Origin: Vulcanimicrobiota bacterium
GTDB taxonomy: Bacteria > Vulcanimicrobiota > Xenobia > Xenobiales > JADMJV01
Direction of reading: 5' to 3'
Length of the DNA: 64,000 nucleotides
Assembly: GCA_019637395.1 (NCBI GenBank)
Contig: JAHBVR010000026.1
Span: 53,805 to 117,804, forward strand
Shown: piece by piece, positions 32,606 through 42,454 of the stretch
Numbering within the stretch: the stretch's first letter is position 1
Layout of the letters: each line of letters starts with the position of its first letter
The notes under the pieces: model-generated
Told to the model about the DNA's origin: nothing
Databases searched by the model: none
The model's input: only the letters and a program-made list of their open reading frames with translations
Translations under genes and position numbers: made by a program

Positions 32606-34093
32606 CTACTCCGAGGGCACGATTTCCGAGTGGGGGATGCCGGCTAGAATTCCCCGCAGACCCGTCAACACAGGCCCTACCTTGACTCCCTCGGGAGCCG
32701 GCTTCAAAATGAATTCCCGGAGCTCCGGAGCAAAATAACCGATTCGTTTTTTTAAGCAACCCAGAACTTTGATGACCTGGCCGGTATAGTCCGCATAACG
32801 CATCACCAGGATATTGTCGGCCAGATGACTCATCACCAGTTCGCTGGCCCTCATCGTACCGGTAATGGTCTCCGATTCGATGGTCAGGTAGGTGGTGACT
32901 CCATGCCGGTTCAAATAGGTGGTCAAATTGTGCAGGTGGGCCACCGGTTTGCCAAACTCCTCCATGGCCAGTTGATAGCCGCGAATGCTGTCGATGACGA
33001 CATGAGTACGGCCTTCTTGCTCGACATCGCGGCGGACTTGATGAAGAAACTGGTCGGGATAAAGCTCCATCGGATTGATCCGCATGAACTTGAGACTCTG
33101 GTTGTCCAGCAGGTCATCGATGGGAATCCCCAGTCCTCGGCAACGAGCGACCAGAGAGTTGCGCGATTCCTCGAACGAATAGTAGACTCCCCGCTCTTTA
33201 CGCTCGACCACGCTGGTGCGGATGAACACGCTGGAAAGCGTACTTTTACCCACGCCGCTCGGGCCGGTGATCAAAGTGGTGGTCCCGTTCTCGATACCCC
33301 CTCCCAGCATTTCGTCCAGTTCAGGCAGGCCCGAATGGATCAAGGTCTCGCCAGGGTTGGTTGAATTGCCCGTTTTTTCAATAAAATGCGGAAAGACGTG
33401 AACCCCGTGCCCGTCGATTTTCAACGGGTGCATTCCATACAGGAAATCCGATCCACGCATCTTCTCGACTTGAAAGTCACGCAGACCCACCACCCGCGCC
33501 TGTGAAATCTCCTTGCGCAAGCGGAAAATGCCGTCCACCGCCAGGGCCACCGAACTGTCCTTTACCATTTCCAGCGGCTCGTATAGCAAAAGTCCCGTGC
33601 ACTGACGTTGGCTCAGGGTGGCTACCAGGAGCATGATCTTCTGACGGAATTGAAAGTCGTCGGGAGAGACGAAACGGAGTTGGGTAAGTGAGTCCAAAAC
33701 CATGCGTTCTGGACGATGTTGTTCAATCGCCTCGCAAACCTTGCGCCAGTAGGGAAGCGACTCGACTTCCTCGGGGGGGAAAATGTGATATTCTTCATCC
33801 CAGGAGCCTTCTCCCAGGCGAGCGGGCGTGAGGTCAGCCACCTCCACACCCTCCAGATTCCAGCCAAAGCCTTGAATATTGTCGCTGACATCGCCTCGTG
33901 GCTCGGCCAGGGTGATGAAGAGAGTTCTCCTACCCCGATCTCGCTCGTGAATCAGCCACTGTAGACTGAAGATCGTTTTACCGGTCCCCGCCGACCCGGC
34001 CAGCAAGTAGCTTCGACCTTCCAGCAGGCCTCCTTTGAGGATCTCGTCGACGCCGGGGATGCCTACCGGGCATCGCTTCAAGTCTATCGGCAT
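32606..34093 (-). CDS. KaiC-like double-domain ATPase
   Basis: A 495-residue RecA/KaiC-family protein with two tandem ATPase domains. Walker A motifs are AGSAGTGKTIF (first) and TGPSGVGKSTL (second), and both halves open with the KaiC signature for a GLPELDE or GIPGVDEIL turn. At the position of the clock phosphosites (ST in cyanobacterial KaiC) it has SH in MSHLADNILVMRY, so the serine is kept and the threonine is replaced. I start at ATG 34093 because GGAG lies about nine bases upstream. ATG 34153 is possible. No kaiA or kaiB is nearby. It is followed six bases later by a hybrid kinase, a common pairing for KaiC-like signalling proteins. Confidence 0.9.
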   Translation of the reverse strand: MPIDLKRCPVGIPGVDEILKGGLLEGRSYLLAGSAGTGKTIFSLQWLIHERDRGRRTLFITLAEPRGDVSDNIQGFGWNLEGVEVADLTPARLGEGSWDEEYHIFPPEEVESLPYWRKVCEAIEQHRPERMVLDSLTQLRFVSPDDFQFRQKIMLLVATLSQRQCTGLLLYEPLEMVKDSSVALAVDGIFRLRKEISQARVVGLRDFQVEKMRGSDFLYGMHPLKIDGHGVHVFPHFIEKTGNSTNPGETLIHSGLPELDEMLGGGIENGTTTLITGPSGVGKSTLSSVFIRTSVVERKERGVYYSFEESRNSLVARCRGLGIPIDDLLDNQSLKFMRINPMELYPDQFLHQVRRDVEQEGRTHVVIDSIRGYQLAMEEFGKPVAHLHNLTTYLNRHGVTTYLTIESETITGTMRASELVMSHLADNILVMRYADYTGQVIKVLGCLKKRIGYFAPELREFILKPAPEGVKVGPVLTGLRGILAGIPHSEIVPSE

Positions 34094-34236
34094 AAAGAAT
34101 GGCTCCCGCCGCTTGATTTCTATCAGTATGCCGGTTTGGATTGGCCGGGACATAGTGCGCAATGTATACTGCCGGACAGTACCACTATACGAGCCTGCCA
34201 CGAATTTGCCCCACCGTTTGGCAGGGGAGTAACAGT

Positions 34237-34440
34237 GTGACAGTGAAACTGTCATACATGAGCGAAAACGTGAATGATGCGGAAGTGCCCGAAGCCAGCA
34301 AAAAGCTGGCGGATGGGCTTCGTTCCAGCCGGGAGTCCCTGAAAAGCGTGGGAGAGAAAACTCGCCTGCTGCAAGAACAGTTGATTCGCCTTGAGAAGAA
34401 GCTTTGGGGCAAGAAAGCGGACGAGACGGTCCAATCTTGA
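34237..34440 (+). CDS. small coiled-coil protein
   Basis: A 67-residue charged protein. From about residue 18 it is a predicted amphipathic helix or coiled coil (ASKKLADGLRSSRESLKSVG, then LLQEQLIRLEKKL). I choose the GTG at 34237 because GGGGAG is seven bases upstream; ATG 34258 has no ribosome site. It diverges from the kaiC-like gene with a shared upstream region, so it could be an accessory of that operon. No family recognised. Confidence 0.55.
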   Translation: MTVKLSYMSENVNDAEVPEASKKLADGLRSSRESLKSVGEKTRLLQEQLIRLEKKLWGKKADETVQS

Positions 34441-34493
34441 CTTCCCTGGTTTGATAACCAGGAATCAAAATCATTAAGCTCGAAGCCCAGGGG

Positions 34494-34778
34494 ATGACTC
34501 CTCCTCCGTTTCATTTATTTATCCTGGCGATGTTAGCCGGCTTGGCCGGGCAGGCACTGGAATTCACCAGCTTTCAATTCTGCTACCTGATAGCTGTGTA
34601 TGCCGCCGGACTGTTGGTGGTGGCGCGGCCGGTCGCGCTGCTGGCCCTGCTACTGTGGGCGGCGGGGTGGGGGGCGCCGGCCGCCACAGTGGTGCTGGCG
34701 GCGCGTTGCTTACGGCAGAAATCCCTCTTATCAGGTGGGTATTTCGCAAGCTCCCGGCGAAGTCTAGAAACCTCCTAA
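34494..34778 (+). CDS. small membrane protein
   Basis: A 94-residue frame beginning at ATG after AGGGG. It has up to three hydrophobic segments (LFILAMLAGLAGQAL, FCYLIAVYAAGLLVV, VALLALLLWAAGW) and a basic C-terminus. It fills the gap between the coiled-coil gene and a terminator. Composition supports a real membrane protein, but there is no family match to rely on. Confidence 0.4.
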   Translation: MTPPPFHLFILAMLAGLAGQALEFTSFQFCYLIAVYAAGLLVVARPVALLALLLWAAGWGAPAATVVLAARCLRQKSLLSGGYFASSRRSLETS

Positions 34779-34783
34779 AGCAC

Positions 34784-34813
34784 TCGGCCATCGCCCCCCG
34801 GGGCGATGGCCGA
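34784..34813. terminator. intrinsic terminator
   Basis: TCGGCCATCGCCC pairs perfectly with GGGCGATGGCCGA around a four-base loop, followed by ATTTCTT on the plus strand. It separates the small membrane gene from the convergent PilZ gene. Confidence 0.8.
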
Positions 34814-34828
34814 ATTTCTTCCCGTCCC

Positions 34829-35500
34829 TTAACTGACCACGTAGTCGCGAGTGAGCACGCCGCCTTCATAAGACAGCGTCTCCTGGACGAATTTGTCGAC
34901 TTGCTCTTTCTGCTGATCGGTGATCTGCGTGAAGAGGATCCCGGCCCAGTGGCCTTTCTTAGGACTGGGCTGGCACCACTTGACCGTGCCCTGCACATCA
35001 AAGGCGGGCAGACGGTGGTCTTCCAGTTCGAAACGGATCTTGATGCTACTGCCCTCAGCCAGCGGTTGGTCGACTTGGAGGCGCAGCCCTTCACAATGAA
35101 TGTCATGAGTGACGCACTTGAAGCCGGCAACCTGGGGCGACATCGCTCCCAGCACGCGGGTCAGGCGCACACGGCTGCGTTTTTCCTCCCAGCTGGGTGG
35201 CAATTCCCCGCCCGCATTGGCGACTTCCGCTTCCTTGGGGATCAAGGGTTGCAGCAGCGGTGTCAATTCGTTGCCTTCAGGCAGACTGGCCCAGTAAAGT
35301 TGCTTGTCCGGAAAGCCCTGGTCGATGTGGACGAGAGCTTCCTTTTCCAGTTCGATGTCGGCGTTGAGTAAAACCACCGTCACAGGCCCGTCGGCCAGCG
35401 GGGTCTCGGATTTGAGCTCCAGAGTCTCGCCGTCAAAGCCGATGACCTCGACTTGAGGCGGCGGGGTCTTGGCAGGCTTGCCACGGAAAGCGGAAAACAT
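34829..35500 (-). CDS. PilZ domain protein (c-di-GMP receptor candidate)
   Basis: A 223-residue cytoplasmic protein with a C-terminal PilZ domain (about 110-220) and an N-terminal beta-rich part like the YcgR-N/PilZN layout. The arginine motif is present (KRSRVRLTR, RxxxR), while the second motif, normally DxSxxG, reads DIHCEG with His for Ser, which may weaken c-di-GMP binding. The ATG has GGAGGT nine bases upstream. It diverges from the 1958-residue NTPase gene 78 bases away. No GGDEF or EAL gene is in the window. Confidence 0.75.
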   Translation of the reverse strand: MFSAFRGKPAKTPPPQVEVIGFDGETLELKSETPLADGPVTVVLLNADIELEKEALVHIDQGFPDKQLYWASLPEGNELTPLLQPLIPKEAEVANAGGELPPSWEEKRSRVRLTRVLGAMSPQVAGFKCVTHDIHCEGLRLQVDQPLAEGSSIKIRFELEDHRLPAFDVQGTVKWCQPSPKKGHWAGILFTQITDQQKEQVDKFVQETLSYEGGVLTRDYVVS

Positions 35501-35578
35501 TAGGACGATACCTCCAGGTGAAGCTGCTTCTGCGCCCATGGAGGAAAACCCCTCGCTCAGCGCGGAGCATGCGGATTC

Positions 35579-38500
35579 ATGGCTATCACCTCGGGGTCCA
35601 CCAAGCTCCCGTTCGACGTCTGCTTCCCCGCCCACCTGAAGCATTTGCTGCGGAGTTTGAGCGAGCAGGCCCAACAAGGCGACCATCAGGCCTTTCAACA
35701 GACCATCAAATGGACGTTGGAGTTTTTGATGCGCTACTGGGCCGGGGCCGCTCTGGGGGCCCTGGATCGGCTGCACGGTAGCAGCGTGCCCATTCCACCC
35801 CAGCCCAATTGGGCGGAAACTCTCAAGCTGCTGCGCTACGCCGTGATGGCCTGGGAAGGCCATCCTCAATCCAGCTTTCGCACTCTGCTGCGCCTGGGTT
35901 TCTTCGAAGCCGGCGATCCTCCGCGCCCGCGCCTGCAGTGCCGCTGGCTGGGCATCGCCGGCGAGTGGACCTCGGACGCCGCTCCCGCCGAGGACGGGGA
36001 GCTTTGGGACCACCCTGAGCAGGAATTGCCGGGAAGTAACGCGCGTTACCTGGAGCTCATCTGCGAGTGGCTGCGCGCCAGCCGGCCTCTGTTTGTCAAG
36101 CTGACTCGCCGCTACAAAGAGCAGGATGGCCGGCTGCTGGTCAGCCTGGAAGACGGCCGCGGCAAACAATTGCCTTTCTTGCCCGAGCCTCCCTGGGCCA
36201 AATACGCGCCTGAATGGGATTTGGACCTGATTATGCAGGCCGAAGCCGCGCCCACTCTGGCGGAGTTGCCGGTGGCCGGGGCCGTCGAATCCGACCTGAC
36301 GGAAGTGCCCTCGGAAGAATGGTATGAGGAGAGCATTGCCGACATCCTCGGTTCGGCGGCTCCCGAAGCGCCTCCCGTGCTTGCGCTGCAGCTGCCCGTG
36401 GCCGAGCCGGAGCCCGTTGCCATCGCCGAACCGGAGCCCGCTTCGGAACCCGCCCCCAAGTTTTCCTCTCAGGAACCTCTGGGTCTTGACGATGGCCTGG
36501 ACGCGCTGCTTGGTCTGGACACCCCCCGGGTGGCCAGCGCCCCCCGCTGGCGCCCGCGCCCTCTGGAGTTTCCCTCCACCCTGCCCAATGGGGTGCGCCG
36601 CCAGATGGACGTGGCCCGCCGCGCCGTCATGGATTACGCCAACCTGAACCAGGAAACCGATGCCTCGCGGCGCAACCTGGCCGCCGGCCTCCTGCCCGGC
36701 ATTTCTTGCCTGTTAGAGCTGACCGCCCGGGTGGCCTGCGCCGGCCTGGCTCAAGTGGCTCCGCTGCCCGAGCCTCTGCGGGTGGCTCTGCAACAACCCG
36801 TGCCGGCCGGCCAATCGGTCAAGCTCCTCCACTTCGCCTGGACGGCCCTGCTGGAATATCCTAAGCAAGTGGCCAGTTCTCTCTTGCAGGCCCTTTTCTT
36901 TGAACTCAACGCCCCGGATGTGCCGCGCCTGCACGCCCGCTGGTTGGGTCTGCCCGACGCCCCCATGATTGGCCTGCAGCACGTCACTTTCTGGGTCCGC
37001 CTGGCTGGAGGGCAGATCCAGTCGAACGATTCGGAGTTCCAGACGCAGTTACGGGAACTGCTCGACGCCCTGCAGCTCTGGTTGGTGGCCGGCTCGCCGC
37101 TGTGGACGGCCTGCGATCCCGATCTCTATATCCGCCCCGACGGTCACTGGTCGGGCCACATCACCCTGGGCGGAGAACGCTTTCAACTGGATCCCGAGAC
37201 CGAGGCGCAGGAGCCGCTGGAGGTTCTGTTGGCCCGTTGGCGCCAGGTCTGCTCGGCCCAGCGGCCCCCCTTCTTCGTACTCGATGAAGTCCTCGAATTC
37301 GTGGAGTCGGTGGCTCCCGGCAGCGGACTGATGGTGCAGGGTCCGAGCGCGGTAGGCAAGAGTTTTCTCATCCGCGACCTGGCCATGCGCCAACCGCAGG
37401 TGGGCACTTACCGCTATGGTTGGCTGCCGGTCAACAGCCGGGACCCCTTCGCTCTGGAGCAACTCAACTGGCGTCTCCATGAGCTGCATCAAGCCGGCTT
37501 TCCCTGGCACGCGCTCGGACCGGCCGCGCTGGCCGACCTGCAGCGCCACAGCTCGCGCGAACACCTCTTCACCCACTATTTTGCCGCTCTCCAGGAGCGT
37601 AACCACGGCGCTACCGAGCCGGTGCGCCTGGTTCTGCTGGAAGATGACGTCGTCTTTCCCGACGACTTGCTCTGGTGCCATCTCAACCTGCCCAGCCCCT
37701 TCGTGTGGGTGGGCGCCTGCGAAGAAGAGCTTCCGGTGGCCTGGTCCGCGCCCAATCCGCCCGCCCGCCTGCCCATCGCCCGGGATGACCTGGCTTACCA
37801 GAAGCTGGCCCTGGATTTTCTGCAACAGAACCTGGACTGGCAGAAGCCGCAGCAAGTCGAGTTCTCGCGGGCCAGCGGCGATGATCTGCTGATCCTGCGC
37901 CTCTGGGTGGGCGCGTTGGAAGCTGGTCTGGTATCGCAGAGCAAAGATCTCCCCCGTCCAGAAGAAACGCCGGCCTGGGTCATCGCCAGAGTCCTGGAAG
38001 ACCGCCTGGCTCGCTCGGTGGTTTTTCTGCTCAGCGCCGGCGAGGATGGACTGCCCCTGGATGAATTGAGCGAGGCGCTCTGGTCGCCGTCGCTGCGCTG
38101 CCTGCTGCAGCACTACTCCTGGTTGGTGGTGGAACGGGGCGAGTCGCGCATTTGCCTGCGCCACCCGCGTCTATGGGAAGCGGTGGTCGCTCAGGGTGGC
38201 GCGGAACGTCTCGAAACGATCGGTCAGTTTTGCCAATACATGGTGGTCAAGCTCAACACCACCGGCCAACTCAATATAAACCTGGAGGAACTGCTCCATT
38301 GGATCGCCCAGGCGCGGGCCGGCGAAGCCAGTTGGACAGCCCTGCAGAGCGAAGACTTCAAGCGCTGGAAAGAAAGCCAGATCCATCACTACGACAGCAT
38401 CGGCCAGGGTTATCGCAAAGTTCAACTGGTCAGCAACTGGCTGGCCGTGCTGGAGATCGCCCTGCAGTGGGGGCGCGACCATGCGCCGTTGCAGTTGCAT

Positions 38501-41455
38501 GAGGTGCTGGAAGAGCAACTTTGGAGTTACAGCAGTCGCGCCCTGACTTACCGCGGGCTGGGACGTCTGCACGACGCCTTGCTGGACGTGGAGCAGTCCA
38601 TTGCCGGCTTTCGCCCTCTGGTCGACCAGCGTCCCGAACTGACCAATGGTCTGGCCGCCGCCTTCAATCGCCGTAGCGAGATTCTCCGCGAACTCGGACG
38701 CCACGCCGCCGCCCTCCAGGATGCCGACGTGGCCGTGCAGATGTACGCGGAGATCGCTTCCCAGGACGCCACCCGCTGGGAGCCATTGTGGGCTCTGGCC
38801 TTGCACCATCGCAGCATGCTGCACCAGGAGATGGGCCGTCTCGAGGAGGCCGAGTCCGATCTGAAGCTGGCGCTGGACCACTACCAGCCTCATCGGGATG
38901 CTCTGCGCTCCCGGATGCGCCTGGATCTGGTCCAGGCCTACCTGAGCCGGGCTCGTCTGGCGGCCCGCCGCGGCGACGGCATTCTGGCCCGCGACGACGG
39001 TCTGCGTTGTCTGGAATTGCTGCAGCGCTTCCACGAGAGTTGGACCGAGCTGCGCGTGCTCGAGGCTCAGGCCCAGACCCAACTGGCCGAGGCCCATCGC
39101 CTGCTGGAAGATGAAAGCCGGGCGCTGGAAGCCTCCGATCACGCCACCAGCCTCTGGAAAGAACTGATCGACGAAGGCCGGCTCGATTTGCGCGAAGTCT
39201 ACGCCCAGGAGCTGTGCCGTCGCGGTCGGTTGCTCTACGACGTTGCCCAGCTGGACGCGGCTTTTGAAGCGGCTCAGGCCGGCGTGGACCTGATGTTGCA
39301 GTTGGTGGAGTCGGAAGGTCGCGGGGATGTGGCTACCTGGCTGAGCCAGGTCTTATTGCTGCGCGGCCGCATCTGGCAACGCCGCGGTCGGGCCGAGTCG
39401 GCCAAACGCGACCTCTCGCTGGCCTTTCACTATCTGACCAACCAGTCCGGCCAGTGGGGCGGGCAGGCCAACAATCCGGCCGTCAACGTACTGGTGGACA
39501 CTGCCGTGCTGCTTTCCCAGTTGAACCTGCACATGGGTCAGACCGAGCAGGCCGTGGAGCAATTGAAATCCACGCTGGAATTCGTGGATCTGGGTATCGA
39601 GCATACTCAATTGGAGAATCGGGCCCTGCTGGAAACCCTGCTCGGACGTGCCTTACCCGCCAGTGAAGAGGCTTTGGGAGCTCACGACCGGGCTCTGGAG
39701 GCCTACAACAAGCTGGTTGACGAACAGGGGCATTACCAGTTGCTGCCCCGCCTGGCCGAAGCGCACCTGGGTCGGGCGCGCACCTACCGTATGCTGGGCG
39801 AGGAGGAAGCCGCGCTGGGCGACGCTAATTCCGCCGTCGATCTGCTGATCTACTTGAGTGAAAAAGGCGGCGACCCCGAAGTCCTGCGCCTGCTGCCCCA
39901 CGCCCGCTTTGAGGCGGCCGAAATTCTGGGCCTGCTCCATCAGACCGAGCGAGCTCTCGAACACTTGCAGGGAGGCCTCGACGATCTGGAGCTGATGGAG
40001 CCTGACTTTGGCCGGGCCGAGTACTTCCTGGAGCGCGCCCGCGCGCTCTCCCTCAAGGCCGGCATGGTCAACGACGAGCAGGCCGCCGAGAGCCTGAGCG
40101 AGGCGCTGGTGCTGGTCGGCAACGCCGGCAAAGAGGGCGCCGAAACGCACTTTTTGGAAACCGACATCCGCCGAAATCGGGCGGAAGTGCTGCTGCGTCT
40201 GGGTCGCACCGCTGAAGCCGTGGACGAACTGCTGGGGCAGGCCGGTACTTTGGACGAGCAGGCCCGCAAGGAGCAGATCGGCGGTCTGCTGCAGACCATG
40301 CTCAGCCAGGCCCACGGCGTGCAGCAGCGGGAAGGCCGCGAAGCGGCCGTCAGCGCCTACGACCGGGTCGTGCAGATGGCCGAGTTGCTGCGCCACAGCG
40401 ACGATTCGAACGATATCGCCCTCATGCTGGTGCGTGCTTTCCAGGAGCGGGCCCTGGTGCGCTGGACCGAAGAGCATCCCGAGCATGCTCTAGAGGATAT
40501 CAATCGGGCGCTGGCCCTGGCGGCGGTGCTGGGGGAGGTGGGAGCGAATCTGCTGGCTGGTCTTTTTGAGGCCCGGGCCACCGTCTACTATCGTAATTCC
40601 CAGCACGGTCCGGCGGCCGCTGATCTGGGTCGCGCCCTCAACTATCTGGGCGATGCCGATGCCCTCCGCAGCATCCAGTGGTTGTGGATGCGCGCCAGCG
40701 GTTCGCCGCTGGACGCCTCCACCTGGTTGGATCTCCAGCAACTCGAGGAAAGCCCCAACCTGCCTCCAGAAATGCGTTCCCCTCTGCGTCAGATGCAGGC
40801 GCGCTGGCTGATGCATCACGGCATGCCGGCTCGCGGGGTGGCGCTGGTGGCCGAGTCGGTGGCGGAATTGCAGCGGCTCTATCCGCAGCTTCCCATCGAG
40901 GAACAAGCGGCGGCCGCGCGCAAGATCTTCGAATTATTGCTCATGCGTTTTCATGGCGAACCCGCACTACAGCCGCTGGTGGATTGGGCCATGTGGTTGG
41001 GCGACCATCTGGGACGGCAGCCGGAGCTGGCTCAAGATCTGGATCTGACCGAAGTTTCGGCCTGGCTGCAGCAGGCTCCCCAGCCCGAACAGGAACGCTT
41101 TGCGCAGATCTGGCTGGCCATCCTGGCTGAACACAGTGACCTTCCCGAAGGGATGTTTGCCCTGGTGCCCCTCTGTGCACGCTGCCTGCGCCTGGATGAC
41201 TTCGACAGTTCCACCTGGATCTCGCTCATCGACATCATGGACAAGCGGGCCGCCGATGAGTCGCTCACCCGTCTCAGTTGGGAAGGCAAGACCTTGCAGC
41301 ACTTCCTCTCGCTGGAACGGGCCGAAGTGGGGAAGAACCCCGACCTCGATATGGCCCTGTTTGAGTGCATGCGCCGCTGGGCGGAACTGCCGCCTCACCG
41401 TCTGGCTATGGCCGACCTTTCGGCCGACTCGCTGCACGAGTGGTTGGGAAGCTAA
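35579..41455 (+). CDS. giant P-loop NTPase with duplicated N-terminal module and TPR array
   Basis: A 1958-residue protein of no family I can name. Residues about 20-225 and about 345-560 resemble each other (compare LKLLRYAVMAWEGHPQSSF with VKLLHFAWTALLEYPKQVA, and RLQCRWLGIAG with RLHARWLGLPD), so an N-terminal module is duplicated around a Pro/Glu-rich linker. An NTPase domain follows: Walker A GPSAVGKS (588-595) and a Walker B-like LVLLEDD (about 684-690). From about 900 to 1650 there are TPR-like helices. The layout sensor-NTPase-TPR is that of STAND ATPases, which switch on upon ligand binding. No effector domain is visible, so the duplicated module may be sensor or effector. It is not in an obvious operon. 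Confidence 0.7.
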   Translation: MAITSGSTKLPFDVCFPAHLKHLLRSLSEQAQQGDHQAFQQTIKWTLEFLMRYWAGAALGALDRLHGSSVPIPPQPNWAETLKLLRYAVMAWEGHPQSSFRTLLRLGFFEAGDPPRPRLQCRWLGIAGEWTSDAAPAEDGELWDHPEQELPGSNARYLELICEWLRASRPLFVKLTRRYKEQDGRLLVSLEDGRGKQLPFLPEPPWAKYAPEWDLDLIMQAEAAPTLAELPVAGAVESDLTEVPSEEWYEESIADILGSAAPEAPPVLALQLPVAEPEPVAIAEPEPASEPAPKFSSQEPLGLDDGLDALLGLDTPRVASAPRWRPRPLEFPSTLPNGVRRQMDVARRAVMDYANLNQETDASRRNLAAGLLPGISCLLELTARVACAGLAQVAPLPEPLRVALQQPVPAGQSVKLLHFAWTALLEYPKQVASSLLQALFFELNAPDVPRLHARWLGLPDAPMIGLQHVTFWVRLAGGQIQSNDSEFQTQLRELLDALQLWLVAGSPLWTACDPDLYIRPDGHWSGHITLGGERFQLDPETEAQEPLEVLLARWRQVCSAQRPPFFVLDEVLEFVESVAPGSGLMVQGPSAVGKSFLIRDLAMRQPQVGTYRYGWLPVNSRDPFALEQLNWRLHELHQAGFPWHALGPAALADLQRHSSREHLFTHYFAALQERNHGATEPVRLVLLEDDVVFPDDLLWCHLNLPSPFVWVGACEEELPVAWSAPNPPARLPIARDDLAYQKLALDFLQQNLDWQKPQQVEFSRASGDDLLILRLWVGALEAGLVSQSKDLPRPEETPAWVIARVLEDRLARSVVFLLSAGEDGLPLDELSEALWSPSLRCLLQHYSWLVVERGESRICLRHPRLWEAVVAQGGAERLETIGQFCQYMVVKLNTTGQLNINLEELLHWIAQARAGEASWTALQSEDFKRWKESQIHHYDSIGQGYRKVQLVSNWLAVLEIALQWGRDHAPLQLHEVLEEQLWSYSSRALTYRGLGRLHDALLDVEQSIAGFRPLVDQRPELTNGLAAAFNRRSEILRELGRHAAALQDADVAVQMYAEIASQDATRWEPLWALALHHRSMLHQEMGRLEEAESDLKLALDHYQPHRDALRSRMRLDLVQAYLSRARLAARRGDGILARDDGLRCLELLQRFHESWTELRVLEAQAQTQLAEAHRLLEDESRALEASDHATSLWKELIDEGRLDLREVYAQELCRRGRLLYDVAQLDAAFEAAQAGVDLMLQLVESEGRGDVATWLSQVLLLRGRIWQRRGRAESAKRDLSLAFHYLTNQSGQWGGQANNPAVNVLVDTAVLLSQLNLHMGQTEQAVEQLKSTLEFVDLGIEHTQLENRALLETLLGRALPASEEALGAHDRALEAYNKLVDEQGHYQLLPRLAEAHLGRARTYRMLGEEEAALGDANSAVDLLIYLSEKGGDPEVLRLLPHARFEAAEILGLLHQTERALEHLQGGLDDLELMEPDFGRAEYFLERARALSLKAGMVNDEQAAESLSEALVLVGNAGKEGAETHFLETDIRRNRAEVLLRLGRTAEAVDELLGQAGTLDEQARKEQIGGLLQTMLSQAHGVQQREGREAAVSAYDRVVQMAELLRHSDDSNDIALMLVRAFQERALVRWTEEHPEHALEDINRALALAAVLGEVGANLLAGLFEARATVYYRNSQHGPAAADLGRALNYLGDADALRSIQWLWMRASGSPLDASTWLDLQQLEESPNLPPEMRSPLRQMQARWLMHHGMPARGVALVAESVAELQRLYPQLPIEEQAAAARKIFELLLMRFHGEPALQPLVDWAMWLGDHLGRQPELAQDLDLTEVSAWLQQAPQPEQERFAQIWLAILAEHSDLPEGMFALVPLCARCLRLDDFDSSTWISLIDIMDKRAADESLTRLSWEGKTLQHFLSLERAEVGKNPDLDMALFECMRRWAELPPHRLAMADLSADSLHEWLGS

Positions 41456-41512
41456 AAAGTCCGGCCGAAAGCCCCAGTTCCGTCGCGGCAATATAGTCGG
41501 CCACCTGAAGCT

Positions 41513-42454
41513 CTATTGTTTGAGCCGGTTGTGTACCTGGTTGGCCAGATCCACCAGATTCTGAGGCGTGCCCAGCCGCTTGTCCAGAGAGAATTCCAGG
41601 GCCAGAGCCTTCTCCGGATAGTAAGCCAGCAGCACCCAATAGTCGCGAGGCGCCCTCGGGGGAGCTTGCTTCCGTTTGGGCAACTTGGAAAGGTCCAGAT
41701 GCCCGCTCGAGAGCGGTTTGGTAGAGATATCCTTGAAGGCCGGCGCTTTCTTGGCCGCGTTCAGACCCGGATCGATCGCCTCGGGCTGCGGTTTTCCCAC
41801 CACTTCGATCGATTCGAAGCGTTTTTCTTCCAGATATTTCTTCTCGATTTGCTCCTTGTACTCACCCAGCATGCTGCGCTCGCCGTAGCCCCGCAACTCG
41901 GTCTTGTTCTCCAGGGCGGCGGCCAGCGCCTCAAAGGCATCCTCGGCGGCAAAGCTGGAGGTGCCTCCGTAGATAGAAAACTCGAATAAACCGGCATCAT
42001 TGGAAGCATAGCAGGCGCGCGATAGGGCCGGCGGGATCTCGAAGTCACGGAAGCGCGCCTGCACCTTGCTGGGACCGGCCTTGGGGCGTAAATAGGGGCT
42101 GGGCGCGTCGCCGGTGATGTCCACCTCGGCAAAAACCGGCGCTTGAATTTCCGGCGCGGCCGGAGCCGCCTCCTCGGTGCCAGGCGGGCCGATGGTGGCG
42201 AAAGGCGGCACCGTCCAGGTCACCTTGGGACGGCCGCTGGAGCGACTGGGGGCGATGCCCACCGCTTCAAACGGAACCTTCCGTTTCTTGATAATGGTTA
42301 GGGGAGTGACCGCCTCCAGGCCGCTGTTCTCGGCAAAGGTGGTGCGCACGGTCAGCAGACCCAGCCATTGGGCGGCGGTTTCCTTGGGATAGCGCGGCTC
42401 CGGCTGGGCCGCCAGCACCCCGGTCAAGAGCAGCCATACCCAGAGACGCTTCAT
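41513..42454 (-). CDS. exported protein of unknown function
   Basis: A 313-residue protein with a signal peptide (LWVWLLLTGVLA, cleaved before QPEPR). The mature part has Pro/Ala-rich linkers around mixed alpha/beta segments and no family I recognise. Its ATG overlaps the methyltransferase stop (ATGA, 42451-42454), making it the last gene of the leuS-cysS-methyltransferase operon. Its presence behind housekeeping translation genes is probably an accident of operon growth. It converges on the giant NTPase gene. Confidence 0.6.
   Translation of the reverse strand: MKRLWVWLLLTGVLAAQPEPRYPKETAAQWLGLLTVRTTFAENSGLEAVTPLTIIKKRKVPFEAVGIAPSRSSGRPKVTWTVPPFATIGPPGTEEAAPAAPEIQAPVFAEVDITGDAPSPYLRPKAGPSKVQARFRDFEIPPALSRACYASNDAGLFEFSIYGGTSSFAAEDAFEALAAALENKTELRGYGERSMLGEYKEQIEKKYLEEKRFESIEVVGKPQPEAIDPGLNAAKKAPAFKDISTKPLSSGHLDLSKLPKRKQAPPRAPRDYWVLLAYYPEKALALEFSLDKRLGTPQNLVDLANQVHNRLKQ

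Noticed and set aside
37049..38164. A 371-codon minus frame inside the giant NTPase gene
   Set aside because: The plus frame has a Walker A and continuous domains; this one has none.
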